Source of the DNA: Cristatella mucedo
Lineage: Eukaryota; Bryozoa; Phylactolaemata; Cristatellidae
Direction of reading: 5' to 3'
NCBI GenBank assembly: GCA_009760855.2
Contig: WPIO01000009.1
Span: 6,342,501-6,406,500, forward strand
Length of the DNA: 64,000 nt
In this document: positions 47,270-58,886 of the stretch, piece after piece
How the letters are laid out: every line of letters begins with the position of its first letter
Position numbering within the stretch: the first letter of the stretch is position 1
The notes under the pieces: model-generated
Database searches by the model: none
The model's input: the letters and a program-made list of their open reading frames with translations, nothing else
Told to the model about the DNA's origin: nothing
Made by a program: the position numbers and the translations under genes

Positions 47270-49525
47270 ACCATGCGGGTGTTACGCAGGAGAGTTTCTT
47301 TCGTAGCGAACTCACAGCCTAAGCGGCTTTCGGTACGCTTTCGATAGCCAACAGACTTCATCTCACGCAACAAAGAGAAAGTGGGAAGCATAGCAGAGTC
47401 AGGATAGCAGTTGAGGGAGTGAGTAGCATGGAAGTAGCAGCTCAGAACCGCTGAAAAGGATGAGCCTTAGTCGCAGTAGTGGAGTAGTTGTCGGAGCGTA
47501 AGAATTGTGAAAGCGAGTTCCGCAGTCTAAATCCTGCAGAGCTAAAGCTTCTGTCGCCAACGGTCTTTAAGCGGAGGAATGGAATAGATAATTTATTGTC
47601 CACACATGACCTGAGGGCGCGAACAGGCTAAAACTAATGCAGCAGTTCAGCTAGGTACGAAGGAGACAAGCCGTGGCGGGCCTTGTAGGTCAGCGTAAGA
47701 ACCTTGCTCTGAATTCGTTGGTCAACCGGCATCCATCTTAGCTCTTATAGCAAAGGAGACACGTGCTCAAACTTCTGGGACTTGAAGACTAGCCTTGCAG
47801 CCATATTCACAGTTTGCTGCAATGGCCTAATCACTTTTTTGGTAGCCCAGCCAATAGGGAATTGCAATAATCAAGCCGAGACAGAACTGAGGAGCTAGTT
47901 AAATATTTTGCAAGCCACTGTAGAAGACAGCTCCTAATCTTGGATAGGGATCGGACGTGATGGCTAGCTGCAGAAGCAATCGTCTGACTGGAGTTTTTAA
48001 AATTGAGGCAGTTGTCGAAAACGATACCTAAATTTCGAGCACGTGGTGATGGTCGAACAACAGCATCACCTATTAGAAGAGCAAAGCCTTTTAATCCAGC
48101 CACACGCTTAAGGTGTTCTATGAGCATCAGTTCGGTTTTATCGTCATTTAATTTCAGGAAGTTTTCCAACATCCAAGATCGAATATCGGCAAGGCAAGCA
48201 TTCAATTTTTCAGTTGCTGCAGCATATTCCGACGGTTTGAATGACAAATACAGCAGAGTATTGTCAGCATAAAAGTAAAATGCTATTCCACGGGCCTTTA
48301 TCACATTGCCCAGAGGTTGTGTATAAATGGAGAACAGCAAGGGACCTAGTACAGACCCTTGAGGGACTCCACAGGTGACCCGTCTCCTGTGTGAGACCTG
48401 ACCCCCCACATGACACGGATTGAACACGACCAGACAAGTACGATTTAAACCACGGCAGTGCTTCGTCTGCCAGACCGATCGTTGTTCTCAATCGTTCAAT
48501 CAGAACATCGTGATCAATGGTGTCGAAAGCCGCTGACAGATCTAGCAGAGCTAGGGCAGTGGCATTCCCGTTGTCGTTTCCACGTAGAATGTGATTGTTA
48601 ACACGGAGGAGTGCAGTTACAGTGGAGTGCTGCCTCTTGAACCCTGATTGAAATGTTTCTTACCTTTCATTCTTTTCAATATGTTCAATCAGCTGCTTAG
48701 CAACAATTTTTTCAAGAATCTTTGACAGGAACGGAAGAAGGGAAACAGGGTGATAGTTTGCAAGGACCTCTGTGTCTAATCCAGGCTTTTTAAGTATGGG
48801 TCTAACGATAGCCGATTTGAAGGACTTGGGGACGACCCCTTTTCCCAGAGAAGCATTAAAAATCTTGGTTATGGCAGGGCTAAGTTGGACTGCCAGTGAA
48901 GACCACACAGATGAAGGTAAAGGGTCTTCAGGAGACGAGCTCTTTTTGCTTGACCTTATTAAGGCAGCCACGTTGCATGCAGAAACCTCGGAGAACCTTG
49001 TAAGGAAGGTCACAGGTTGTGCAACCGCGATTGCTTTAGTCGGAGGGGGCTTAATGGAGGCACGAATGTGCACAGTTTTTTCAATAAAGAATGCTGAAAA
49101 CTGTTCGGCTGAGTCCTTAATATCTGGGGAGTCAGGCCTCTCAGCATTGGCCAGTAAATGGTTTACTGTCTTATAAACCTGTTTAGGGTCCGACTGGCAG
49201 GAATTCAGCTTTCGGATAAAAAAAAAGCCTGGCTTTTTTAAGCTTTTAGGTGTAAACTCGAAGGAAGTCTCTGAAATTGACTAGATCTGCACCAGACCCC
49301 AATTTCTTGAAAAGGCGGTCAAGCCTGCGCTTAACCCGGCGCATCTTTAGGAGTTTTTTTTATAAATTGAAAGGAATCTCCACGACTCTGAACACGGATA
49401 GAATGACCGCGAGCATGCTTGTCAAGAGTACTCCTGAGTGTCATGTCCATTGCATCAGTGAGGGTATCGAGGCTGCCGGTCGAGTCTGAATGTAGATCAA
49501 GAAGACCTTCATCAAAAAACACACA
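47270..49525 (-). pseudogene. LINE-A copy 6: most complete copy, RT domain with mutated catalytic motif
   Basis: Minus strand, from the 5' side: LDTLTDAMDMTLRSTLDKHA (49331-49510, linker before RT), TKIFNASLGKGVVPKSFKSA and ANYHPVSLLPFLSKILEKIV (48660-49073), LALLDLSAAFDTIDHDVL (about 48510-48560), GLADEALPWFKSYLSGRVQS (48420-48480), a frameshift near 48400, GVPQGSVLGPLLFSIYTQPL, then FYFYADNTLLYLSFKPSE. The catalytic YADD is YADN. The post-RT region and 3' UTR follow to 47270. Endonuclease domain missing. The 5' end abuts a TA microsatellite. Confidence 0.9.
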
Positions 49526-49550
49526 TATATATACATATGTATATATATAC

Positions 49551-49590
<40 letters not shown>
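49512..49590. repeat. TA/CATATA microsatellite
   Basis: Lies between the 5' end of LINE-A copy 6 and the 3' end of a minus-strand SINE. Confidence 0.9.
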
Positions 49591-49722
49591 CATTTATATA
49601 GCGCCCCGAGAGAACTTAATCTCTATTCAGGTGCTTCAAACACGCCTCGGGGCTCGAGCCCACGATCTCAGCCAGAGCTTGGTCGGGGCGAGCACCTTAA
49701 CCGCTATACCAAACAGCACTGC
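49588..49722 (-). mobile_element. tRNA-derived SINE, copy 4
   Basis: Reversed: GGTATAGCGGTTAAGGTGCT (A box), TCGTGGGCTCGAGCCC (B box), AGCACCTGAATAGAGATTAA tail and GCGCTATATAAAT, then the TA tract. Confidence 0.85.
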
Positions 49723-49737
49723 TTCGCTGCTTCGTAT

Positions 49738-49855
49738 GATGATAATAATAATGCATTTGTTAGAGCGCCCTCGGATAATTCAATCTCATTCTATACGCTT
49801 TACATTTGCTTCAAAGGAAATATGATCGAAGGGTTAATGCTATACTCATTGTTTA
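49738..49855 (-). mobile_element. LINE-B 3' tail
   Basis: ATGATAATAATAATGCATTT...AATTCAATCTCATTCTATACGC...TTTACATTTGCTTCAAAGG; only about 115 bp of the element. Confidence 0.75.
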
Positions 49856-49861
49856 CAGGTA

Positions 49862-49998
49862 GTGCTGGTTTGGCCCTGTGGTTAAGATGCTCGCCCCGAC
49901 CAAGGTCAGGCCGAGGTCATGGGCTCGAGCCCCGTGGCATATGTGAAGCACCTGAATAGATATTAAGTTCTATTATGGCACTATAAAAATAAATTATA
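49862..49998 (+). mobile_element. tRNA-derived SINE, copy 5
   Basis: TTTGGCCCTGTGGTTAAGAT (A box), GGTCATGGGCTCGAGCCC (B box), GTGAAGCACCTGAATAGAT tail, GGCACTATAAAAATAAATTA end. Opposite in orientation to copy 4, with a LINE-B tail between them. Confidence 0.85.
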
Positions 49999-50060
49999 AT
50001 ATATATATATATATTATGTCAACTGTTTCCTAGAATGACTGCTTCTTACTTTTTGCTTAG

Positions 50061-50085
50061 CTGAAGAGTGAACTGAAGACATTAG
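50061..50085 (+). CDS. Gene 2 candidate exon a (25-nt microexon)
   Basis: Acceptor CTTACTTTTTGCTTAG (strong), donor TTAG|GTTAGT. Reads LKSELKTL plus one base, phase-compatible with the exon at 50674. Confidence 0.4.
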
Positions 50086-50673
50086 GTTAGTAGGAATGCG
50101 AACCGAAGCCCACTTTGAGGTTGAATGGGCTCTGTAAACACTTGTGGAGAGAAATCCGTTAGTTTTCATGCCTGCGATATTAGTGACAGAGATTGATATA
50201 ATATATTGAACATAAAATTGCCAAGGCTGCGGTAAAGCGAATATCATTCCATTACAGCCACAGCCTTCTAATATCGGACATTACTGTAATCGTGCTTAAG
50301 GGTCTCTATAGCACTCCAAGGTCTCACGAATGATTTAGGCTTGCTGGGCGTTACAGAGACCTGATCATGATCCTGACTTGTAAATCCGATGGCAATCCTC
50401 CCCAGTCCAACTCCAGTCGCTCCGGTTGCAGAAACAGTGGGCTTCTAGAAAATACAGAGGTTTCATTGTGATGAGAAAACTATAAAGATTTCTACAGAGA
50501 CAGTAAAGAACAAAATATCTTTCTATGAACTCCGACAAACGCATGCCCAGTTGCATAAGCATAAACCAGCAAAGGATGATGCGAACGGACGAAGTCGCGA
50601 CGAGCCAAAGGGTTTTTATTTCAATTTAAATTCCGCAAAGCCATTGAACCTTTCGTAATTTCATTCGATGCAG
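50086..50673. other. Between gene 2 exons a and b: nothing else recognised
   Basis: No repeat or further exon identified. Confidence 0.3.
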
Positions 50674-50738
50674 AGCTAGTTCTAGGACGAGATGCGCGGG
50701 AGCTGAAGGCTGGCTGCGAGATTTGGGTTCGGATTGAG
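50674..50738 (+). CDS. Gene 2 candidate exon b
   Basis: Acceptor ATTTCATTCGATGCAG, donor GAG|GTGCAA. Encodes LVLGRDARELKAGCEIWVRI + E. The frame is open upstream to about 50580 and downstream to about 50750, so the exact borders are uncertain. Not recognised. Confidence 0.5.
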
Positions 50739-51054
50739 GTGCAAACGAACGACTAGAGTCAAAGAGAAGGATGGTGGAAGAAAGACGCGATCGAGCAGCT
50801 CGTTTACATAGGTAAACGGAAGCTCAAAACACGAGAGAGAGAGAGACCCTAAAGCGATTACAGTAATCTTGCAACATTTAGCATCTTGCCGGCCGTAACT
50901 TCGCAGCTTCCGATTTTCTTTACCCGCGGAAGTTTTCAAACACGTTGAATTTTTTCCCGCTACTAAGTTTTCCTAATAAATAAACCTGCAATAATAAAAT
51001 AATAATAATAAAACTGCACTTTGCACAAATCTGTTTCCGGATGGTAAATGTTAG

Positions 51055-51097
51055 GAGCACCGCTCTCAACATGGCCAAGGCAGGGAAGCAGAAAAAG
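51055..51097 (+). CDS. Gene 2 candidate exon c
   Basis: Acceptor TAAATGTTAG (weak), donor AAAAG|GTCAAT (weak). Reads EHRSQHGQGREAEK plus one base; accepted only because both phases fit its neighbours. Another frame here gives MAKAGKQKKVNYMLPML, so a different gene start is possible. Confidence 0.25.
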
Positions 51098-51349
51098 GTC
51101 AATTACATGCTCCCAATGTTGCAGCAATGTCGCAGTCGCACCCGCAACAACGGGCCGCAGAGATGGCAGAAGAAGCAGCACTGCTGCTGCGGAGAAAAAA
51201 GAATAAGAAATCGTTAAGCTGAATTCGCACATAATTTAGGGAAGTTTAGTGAGTCCGTCGCAATTACAAACCACTTTTGCTAGATTATAACATAATAATC
51301 ATGATTACATGACGTGTGCACTAGATTATTACATAATAGCGCATTATCG

Positions 51350-51504
51350 CAATGCATATATATATATATATACATTGCGATATTGCGATATATATATATA
51401 TATATATATATGCATTGCGATATTGCGATATATGGATATATATGCATTGCGATATTGCGATATATAAATATATGTATATATATTTACAATATATACTCTC
51501 TCTC

Positions 51505-51545
<41 letters not shown>
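51350..51545. repeat. TA-rich array with a GCATTGCGATATTGCGATAT unit
   Basis: The unit (T/A)GCATTGCGATATTGCG occurs at about 51374, 51410 and 51441, separated by variable TA runs. Nearly self-complementary CGATATTGCGATAT segments would give hairpins. Confidence 0.85.
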
Positions 51546-51547
<2 letters not shown>

Positions 51548-51826
51548 TAATATACATTAATATATACACATGTAATAATATAGCAACAGCATTATGTAAC
51601 TGTGATTAACTCACTAACCAACTAAGAAACCTAACTAGTATAGGGGTTGATAATTCCTTAGCGTGATGTCTTATGTAATCATGATTATGTAACTCAATTA
51701 TATAACTTGTTTAACGTGGTTTTTCTCTGAGGTATGTGGCTAAATAACACGCATTAGACTTTGTGGTTTTACGGACGGAAGTACATTGCAGTCGTCACAG
51801 ACGGAGATACATTACAGACATCGCAG

Positions 51827-51883
51827 ACGAGGTACAGCCCTCGGACTTGTGCCGGCACTACATCTATGGCCATCTGGTCAGAG
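51827..51883 (+). CDS. Gene 2 candidate exon d
   Basis: Acceptor CAGACATCGCAG, donor AGAG|GTATTT. Reads EVQPSDLCRHYIYGHLVR after two leading bases and leaves one base, matching exon e across a 91-bp intron. The 17 nt before the acceptor resemble the LINE-A terminus (GACGGAGATACATTAC). Confidence 0.5.
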
Positions 51884-51974
51884 GTATTTACAATTGCCTT
51901 AGTTTTATTTTGCCTTGACGTTAGAGTACGGTTGTCACTTGACCTTCGAGTAATGCATTTACATTGAATTTTAG

Positions 51975-52150
51975 AGGGTGCTCTGCGTAAACAAGCTACG
52001 CCGCCGACGCTGCCGAGCGGCGTCCTAGCGGCCAGTTCACCAGCCAAGGTTTCAGTGCATGGAGTCTCGGTAGTAGCCGAAGAGAGAAGAGCTCGTGAGA
52101 GCCAAGGCATTGAAACAGTCGTCGTCATCGTCGTCGTCTCATCTCTCTGA
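51975..52150 (+). CDS. Gene 2 candidate terminal exon e with stop
   Basis: Acceptor CATTGAATTTTAG. Two leading bases, then GALRKQATPPTLPSGVLAAS, SPAKVSVHGVSVVAEERRAR and a Val-rich hydrophobic end before TGA. The hydrophobic C-terminus (VVVIVVVSSL) could be membrane-associated. A minus-strand ORF (51769-52128) is the alternative reading. Confidence 0.45.
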
Positions 52151-52351
52151 ATTTAGCACTCGCAGGTCGCAAGGTCGCAACGACAAGTTGCCCATCGGTT
52201 GCTCGACTGCAAGGGCGTGGAAGATGATCAAGGGGGCCCCGACCCCTTAAATCTTAACCTAAAACCCACGGTTCAAAGCCGCTCACCTGCCCCCAAATGC
52301 CAACCGGCCTGCCTTCTGCGTCGGTCTGGAACTCCAGCCAGCTCGTCCTCT

Positions 52352-53356
<1,005 letters not shown>

Positions 53357-53432
53357 TAAGAATAATAACGCACTTGATAAAGCGCTCTCAGAGAACTTAA
53401 TCTTTTTCCAGGCGCTTTACATTTGTTCAGCT
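53357..53432 (-). mobile_element. LINE-B 3' tail
   Basis: AATAATAACGCACTTGATAA...CAGGCGCTTTACATTTG; only the last 75 bp. Confidence 0.75.
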
Positions 53433-53550
53433 CTCATGCACCATAGTCTAGAACTCGCTTCAGGGTACCTTCACTACCTGTAATGACCGTACGCAAAAAA
53501 TGAAATTTAAGTCTCAGCTTAAGACGCATCTGTTCTAGTCAGATTTCCAT
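53433..53550 (+). pseudogene. Terminal fragment of another LINE ORF
   Basis: Ends MKFKSQLKTHLF and stop, the typical end of the post-RT region in CR1/L2-like LINEs (compare FKRNLKT at 63395), preceded by CHHSLELASG-like remnants. Plus strand, joined to the minus-strand LINE-B tail. Confidence 0.5.
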
Positions 53551-56507
53551 TTGCCCCTTGTAATTTGTCTTTTTTTTGTTGTTCGATTTCTCTGCGTTCG
53601 TACTGGTGCATGATTGAGTGCATCGTTTCAAGTCTTACTAACCGGTGACCATGAGTGTCCACGTACGGCCTGTTGCGATTGTACGAAGAGGGAAGACATC
53701 AGTGGTAAAGTAGGAGCTCGCAGTGAAATCGGCAGGCGGCATCAATTATACAAAACGGATTGGTAATGGCAGGTCGTTTGACGCCATGGATGCCCCCCTT
53801 CAATTCGACTCGATGGTCCATTCCAAATAACAGCTGCGTGGTTCGTAGGATTTCGAGTAAGCTGTTACCTCTACGATCCACGGAAAAATTTTTGAAACAG
53901 AGGGGTGCCAACTTTGCTTAAAGTTTTTGCAATTATTGTAAAATTGCTAGTGCACCTTAAAAGATTTTTTCGTTGGAGGTTTTTTGTTGGACTCGTTAGG
54001 CCCACTAAAGACGTTTCGTATTACCCGTGCATCATTTGAATGGATTTGCATAGCGTCCGGCCAGCGAGTCTTAAAAGGACATTAGAGCAGTCCCGAATTA
54101 CCGGGATGGTGGAGTGACCTCGATGAAATTTTTTAAAGATGGTAAAAAGATCAAGGTTCAAGCTCTATAAGAAAATCGTAGCCGTGCCCCGAACTTGCGC
54201 CTGGAAAACGCTTTGGTTCATGTGTGGTACATATAGCAGAGCTCAGATAAATTGCTAGAGACAGCCACACCGTTTCAGATTGAAAAACACATAGCTAAAT
54301 TTTTGAGTCTGTGTAGAGGTTAGCTCACAGAGCTGGTATGTATTTCGAGTAAAACCGACCCCCAGGTTGTGCAACTCTGCCGTACGAAAGCTATGCGCTC
54401 CGAACGGTGACGTCGATGCAGAGAAGACTAGACCGTGAACTTCCTCAGGGTTAAGTTTCGTGAGCACAACGCGACCAACGTTGGGGAACCAAAACAAAGT
54501 GCGACAACGAAAAGTTCCCCCGCAGGGGGAAATCGAAGCGTCCAGACTTGACTTGTAGATCCTAGGATATGACCTGTACGACCAACGCGATGGACGTTCT
54601 CGGTCAATAACCAATAGGATGTTCGCTGACGAGCTACCCTCAGAAACCGCCGACGCCCGGAGACAGACGGGAGAGACTACCCAGGTGGGTCTGAGGATCG
54701 ACCTTGACACCTGTGGCTCGTAGGATTGGTTACTTGGCGGCTGCAAACTTGCTTACCTAGCCCTTCCGTATTGCTTTTCATTAGCGCTGCAACCGTTTTT
54801 GCTACCGGTGCCTTTGACTCGCCTTTCGCTCTTGTCGTAAAGACTCGTTTGAGTATCGATGGTGTTTGTCCTGCTGAATCGGAGCTCCGGGTGAGCATCG
54901 GCTTGCGTTTGCCTCATCCCCGTTCTGTCCAGGCTCCCGCCGAGCGATTTGCTGGTTACTTGCCACGTGCTTGGGATCCAACTGTCATTCTGTACATAAT
55001 CGCCTAGATCGGGCTGCTGTTTGTATCCTTCATTTGTAAGAACACGTGCTGGCCATGGTGCATCGCGGCTTATGATTGTCTGCGTTCGCTATCAGCGGTT
55101 TGTTGTCGCATTGCTACGCTGGCTGCCCTAGAGAGCATTCGTTCCGGCCTTTCGTGGGGTTCGATCGTTCGGGTGAGTGCTGACTCGTGGGGGGGGGGGT
55201 CTCATCGCTGTGACGCAGCGGAAGCGCTGCTGCTCCGATCGTCTTGGCGTGACACTAATTGAAGCTAGCTAGCGTGTTATTCCTGCTAAAAGCAGGACCC
55301 TGACAGCTGTCAACCCGGGGCTAGGATTAGTTGTTTACTCTTGAGAAACCACTGCGAGCTGACTGCACTTGACCTGACGCTTAACCCGTCGACCGCACCT
55401 ATCTGATATGAGCTATGGAGTTCAAGTTAAAGATATGCCAATTGTAGTGAGCAGCATTATGTATGATTATGAACGATAGTGATTATTGTGACTTATGATC
55501 TAGGTGCTATACAAGGCTTGTGCCTGACCGAAGTCGCTCGTCATGGAGCAACGGTCTGCCGGTCGGTTGTGTCTAACGCTGAGCACGAGCCGCTGTGAGC
55601 CTGTTAACGAGTCAACGGGAAGTCACCCTGGTGTAGTAGCCGTACAATCCAGGGTATTGTTGTACTTTTATTAATACGACGTCGTTGCTGGCACTGCTAG
55701 AGGAAATATTGATTGCTGTGTTTTATCGTTGGCGTTTAGCTAGATTCAAGTCTTTGCACATTTCGCTCGTTTCGCCTCTACCCGAACTAGGGAAGGTATC
55801 GCGTTCACAGGAACGCTAACGGCTGCCTGAAGGAGAGAACCTTGAGAGAGCAGCATTTCACGGTTGTGGCTAGCTGAACGCTGAATTGCAGCGTGGAAAG
55901 CTTTCGTTTTGTCGAAAGCTGGGGGTGTGCTAGAACTGAAGTGTAATTAAAGCAGGACTTAACCGTAAGCCGGATGGATGAAAAACACCCAGTACTCATG
56001 GGAGATAATCATAGGTCTAGTGAGAAAAAAGATGTCACGTGGTTTTGTTGGGAACTGAGCTGCAATCTTCAAGTGCCTTATGATTGAGTTCTGTCGGCTA
56101 GCCTGCTTCGACAGACTCTATCTGTCGTGTCCGGTCACAAGCATAATCTCTGTAGGGTGCGTTGATGCTTCGTCCCACTCGATAGTGGAATGACCCCTAC
56201 AGGGGCAGGGTGAACCTGCAGCGCCATGATTCCAGCATCATGCCGTCACTGCACTGCAGAGTTACTGATTATTTGCAGCCTAGGCAACAGGTGGGAAGGT
56301 TGACTTCCGTCTTTTTAGTCCGGCCAAAAAAGTTGTTTTGTGGATTTGACTTTGGTTGACCGTTGAAGGATCCAGCTGGGATCCTTCTTTAATTCTAAGG
56401 CCTGTGTAGGTGGGTGGGTGCCTTGGATATGCTCCAGTGGATTCCCCCTTTGGCATTCCGAGATCGGCAAACCACGTCCGGCTTGCTGATCAAGCCTGTG
56501 CTAACCA
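53551..56507. other. 3-kb region of unknown nature with minus-strand coding-like fragments
   Basis: Minus-strand frames 53699-53911, 54255-54746 (CRTLFWFPNVGRVVLTKL, SPFGAHSFRTAELHNLGVGF) and 54677-54898 (SILKRVFTTRAKGESKAPVA) run in the same direction with breaks between them. They could be a decayed retroelement ORF1/gag-like unit, but no RT, protease or integrase motif was seen. GGATCCAGCTGGGATCC at about 56369 is a small palindrome. Confidence 0.3.
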
Positions 56508-56594
56508 TAATAATAATAATAATGCACTTGATAAAGTGCCCTCAGAGAACTCAATCTTTTTCTAGGCGCTTTACATTTGCTGCAAAGGGAGCCA
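56508..56594 (-). mobile_element. LINE-B 3' tail
   Basis: ATAATAATAATAATGCACTT...TTTTTCTAGGCGCTTTACAT...TGCAAAGGGA. Confidence 0.8.
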
Positions 56595-56771
56595 TGTTTG
56601 CTTAGAGGGAAAGGCAACCTTGATCAGCTGGGGCGCCGGACCTGGGACGATACTGCGGTTGTATAAACAATGGGGGTGCCCACTGCACTGCCAACACACG
56701 ACCTTCCTTGGCTGCTGGCTCGATACGCCCCCTACCCAGGGTAGCATCGAGTGCTGGTTTCTTTTTTACAG

Positions 56772-56893
56772 AGTGCTTGCTCCAGCCACATACTGGCAGC
56801 GTAGCCACCACTTGAATGCCGGCATACCAAGTCAGGCAGTGTCTTGTCTGTCTTTCTCTCGGGAGCTGCTTCTCCGAGCAGCTTTTACTTTAG
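56772..56893 (+). CDS. Gene 3 candidate exon a
   Basis: Strong acceptor GTTTCTTTTTTACAG, weak donor TTTAG|GTGCAT. Forty codons (VLAPATYWQRSHHLNAGIPS..., ...RELLLRAAFTL). Phase fits the next exon, but the segment lies in a Cys/Trp-rich ORF of doubtful coding nature. Confidence 0.25.
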
Positions 56894-57436
56894 GTGCATG
56901 CAGCCAGCTAAACCCTGAGCAGCTGCTGAGATCAAAGGGGACAGCTGGGATGGACTATACCCAGCAGCTGTATTGGTGTTGGCTGCTGCTCCAGCGCTGC
57001 CTGGTTTGGTACGTCGGTCAGACGGGTAATTCGTTGTCAGCTAACCTGAATTCTGTCGGCCCGTTGTCCAGAGGGCTATCTTGGATTGTGGGCTGGGCAG
57101 AGTGCTGCCAGTGGACGGCCAGGCGACTCGAGTCGCTTTGCCATTTCTTCACTAGATCGCTGAGAGCGCCTTGCCCCACACAGCACGTTTGTTTGCTATT
57201 CCCCCAATCCAGAGCTATTCGTGAGAGTCAAGCGAGTGCTCTCAAACGTTTGAAGTCGTCAGAAGTGGCTTAATAGCTTTAAAAAGGCCGTGACTGGCAG
57301 AGAGAGCGAGAGAGAAAGTTGGCTCTCGTATGGTCGAATTCGATCACCCATGTCTTCCAGCTGGCCAGCATATGTGGCTGGCATTGCCTGCTCGTGGTCT
57401 GCCACTTTTTGCTATCCCCACATATCTGCGTCAAAG

Positions 57437-57501
57437 GGGAGGTTTTTGTTGTTACCGATGGCTCTAGAATACGATTTCTCGGGTCAGAGCACGTATTGCA
57501 A
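57437..57501 (+). CDS. Gene 3 candidate exon b
   Basis: Encodes EVFVVTDGSRIRFLGSEHVL + Q. Donor CAA|GTGCAG; acceptor ATCTGCGTCAAAG with a pyrimidine-rich run upstream. Ends in phase 0, as the next exon needs. Beta-strand-like; not recognised. Confidence 0.5.
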
Positions 57502-58097
57502 GTGCAGTGTGCAGAACCATGTAGAGGGTGGGGAATGACAGAAGCATCATCTGGAAACTGTGAGCTACCAGATCGAGGCTTACACAGAATCACGTGACTT
57601 GGCTGCATAGCCTTTTAGCTTAAGTGCGGCTTGCTTATGGCCGAGGCATCCGCTGGGCCTTTGGCGGCTTGCAGCTTGCATTTAAACTGCTCTGGCCGTC
57701 TTTCATCTTGACAGACATATGGTGTCCCCAATTCGCTGCCCGCGCCCCCCCCCAGGCAGAAGCATTGCAATGGCTTGCGACCGTAGGGATCCCGTGCTGT
57801 TATTTTACCGGTTCACTTTAACTATTGATTCAACTCGTATTAAAGTTTTGTAAGGCCTTTAACTCTGCGCCGAAGGCTTTGGTCGCCAGGCTTTGCCTCT
57901 TTTGCCATTCTAAGGAGAAATTCGTGCCCCATCTGAAGAGACCGAGGCCTCAAACGAAATGGGTGCTCTTTCGCAGGCTTCGTTGAACCTGTCGGGAAAG
58001 AATTACCTTTTTAATAGCTTACAAGTATGCTGCTTTTTAGGATAAAATGTTGGCCCTCAGGAACCACAACTAAACGGCTTGGCTCTAGCAGCATTTT
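57502..58097. other. Between gene 3 exons: nothing recognised
   Basis: Unique sequence up to a LINE-B tail; no further exon in phase. Confidence 0.3.
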
Positions 58098-58170
58098 ATG
58101 ATAATAATAATGCACTTGGTAAAGCGCCCTCGGAGAACTCAATCTCTTCCTAGGCGCTTTACATTTACAA
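58098..58170 (-). mobile_element. LINE-B 3' tail
   Basis: ATGATAATAATAATGCACTT...CTTCCTAGGCGCTTTACATTT. Confidence 0.8.
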
Positions 58171-58440
58171 GCCTCATCTAAAGATAAAAAGTGGGTAACC
58201 CTTGCACAGAAGCACCTTAAATCTGCGACGATGACTAGCCTCCAGAGCCCTTATGTACAAGCGCACACACTCATGTGTCGATGGTTGTGTTTACTAAATA
58301 TATAAGCCTGATCCTTCCTGGAATTTAAATAGCCGCCCGGGAGGTCGGCCTCGCTGTCGTGGGGTAAAGGCTCACTTGGATACGGCTTAATGGCCTGGCT
58401 GCAGTCCCTTGCTAGGTCAACCAGTAACGGTGTGGCTGAG

Positions 58441-58540
58441 TATTATAATAATAATAATACATTTGATAAAATGCCCTCAGAGAACTCAATCTCTTTCCAG
58501 GCACTTTACAATTGCCGCAGAGGAAGCAAGATCGAATGCC
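58441..58540 (-). mobile_element. LINE-B 3' tail
   Basis: ATTATAATAATAATAATACA...CTTTCCAGGCACTTTACAATTG. Confidence 0.75.
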
Positions 58541-58772
58541 TCCTCTATGTATGACAGCTGCGTCGCAAACTGCATAGGGCCTGGTCTTGCCATTGCCTTG
58601 GTTACCACGGACTACCATGTGTAAGCTATGCAGATGGCTCAGTTTTTGTTGCTTGCTTAGGATTCGATTGGAGGCTGACAATTGAAAACCGCATTAGACC
58701 CACATGCTCATCGGGTGGCAAAAAAATAAAGCTACCGGAACCTCACTTTACACTCCCCTTCCACTTCTGCAG

Positions 58773-58886
58773 GCTAAACGATTTAAAGAACCGCAGAGAG
58801 CTCCCTTCGTAGTTGTGCATCCGGTAACTCCTTACAGGGGCATGTCACTCACAACTCGTGGACAGCATCTGGCCTCTAGGCACTAA
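58773..58886 (+). CDS. Gene 3 terminal exon c with stop
   Basis: Textbook acceptor (CACTCCCCTTCCACTTCTGCAG). In phase 0: AKRFKEPQRAPFVVVHPVTP, then YRGMSLTTRGQHLASRH and TAA. The sequence looks conserved and joins well to exon b (…HVLQ|AKRF…). Family not recognised. Confidence 0.65.
   Translation, partial: AKRFKEPQRAPFVVVHPVTPYRGMSLTTRGQHLASRH

Noticed and set aside
51769-52128. 119-codon minus-strand ORF
   Set aside because: The plus strand gives two phase-matched exons with splice sites here; the minus frame has no motif. Kept only as an alternative.
56620-57273. 217-codon plus-strand ORF
   Set aside because: Trp/Cys-rich composition, no ATG context and no recognised motif; only a smaller splice-flanked part was kept as a weak exon candidate.
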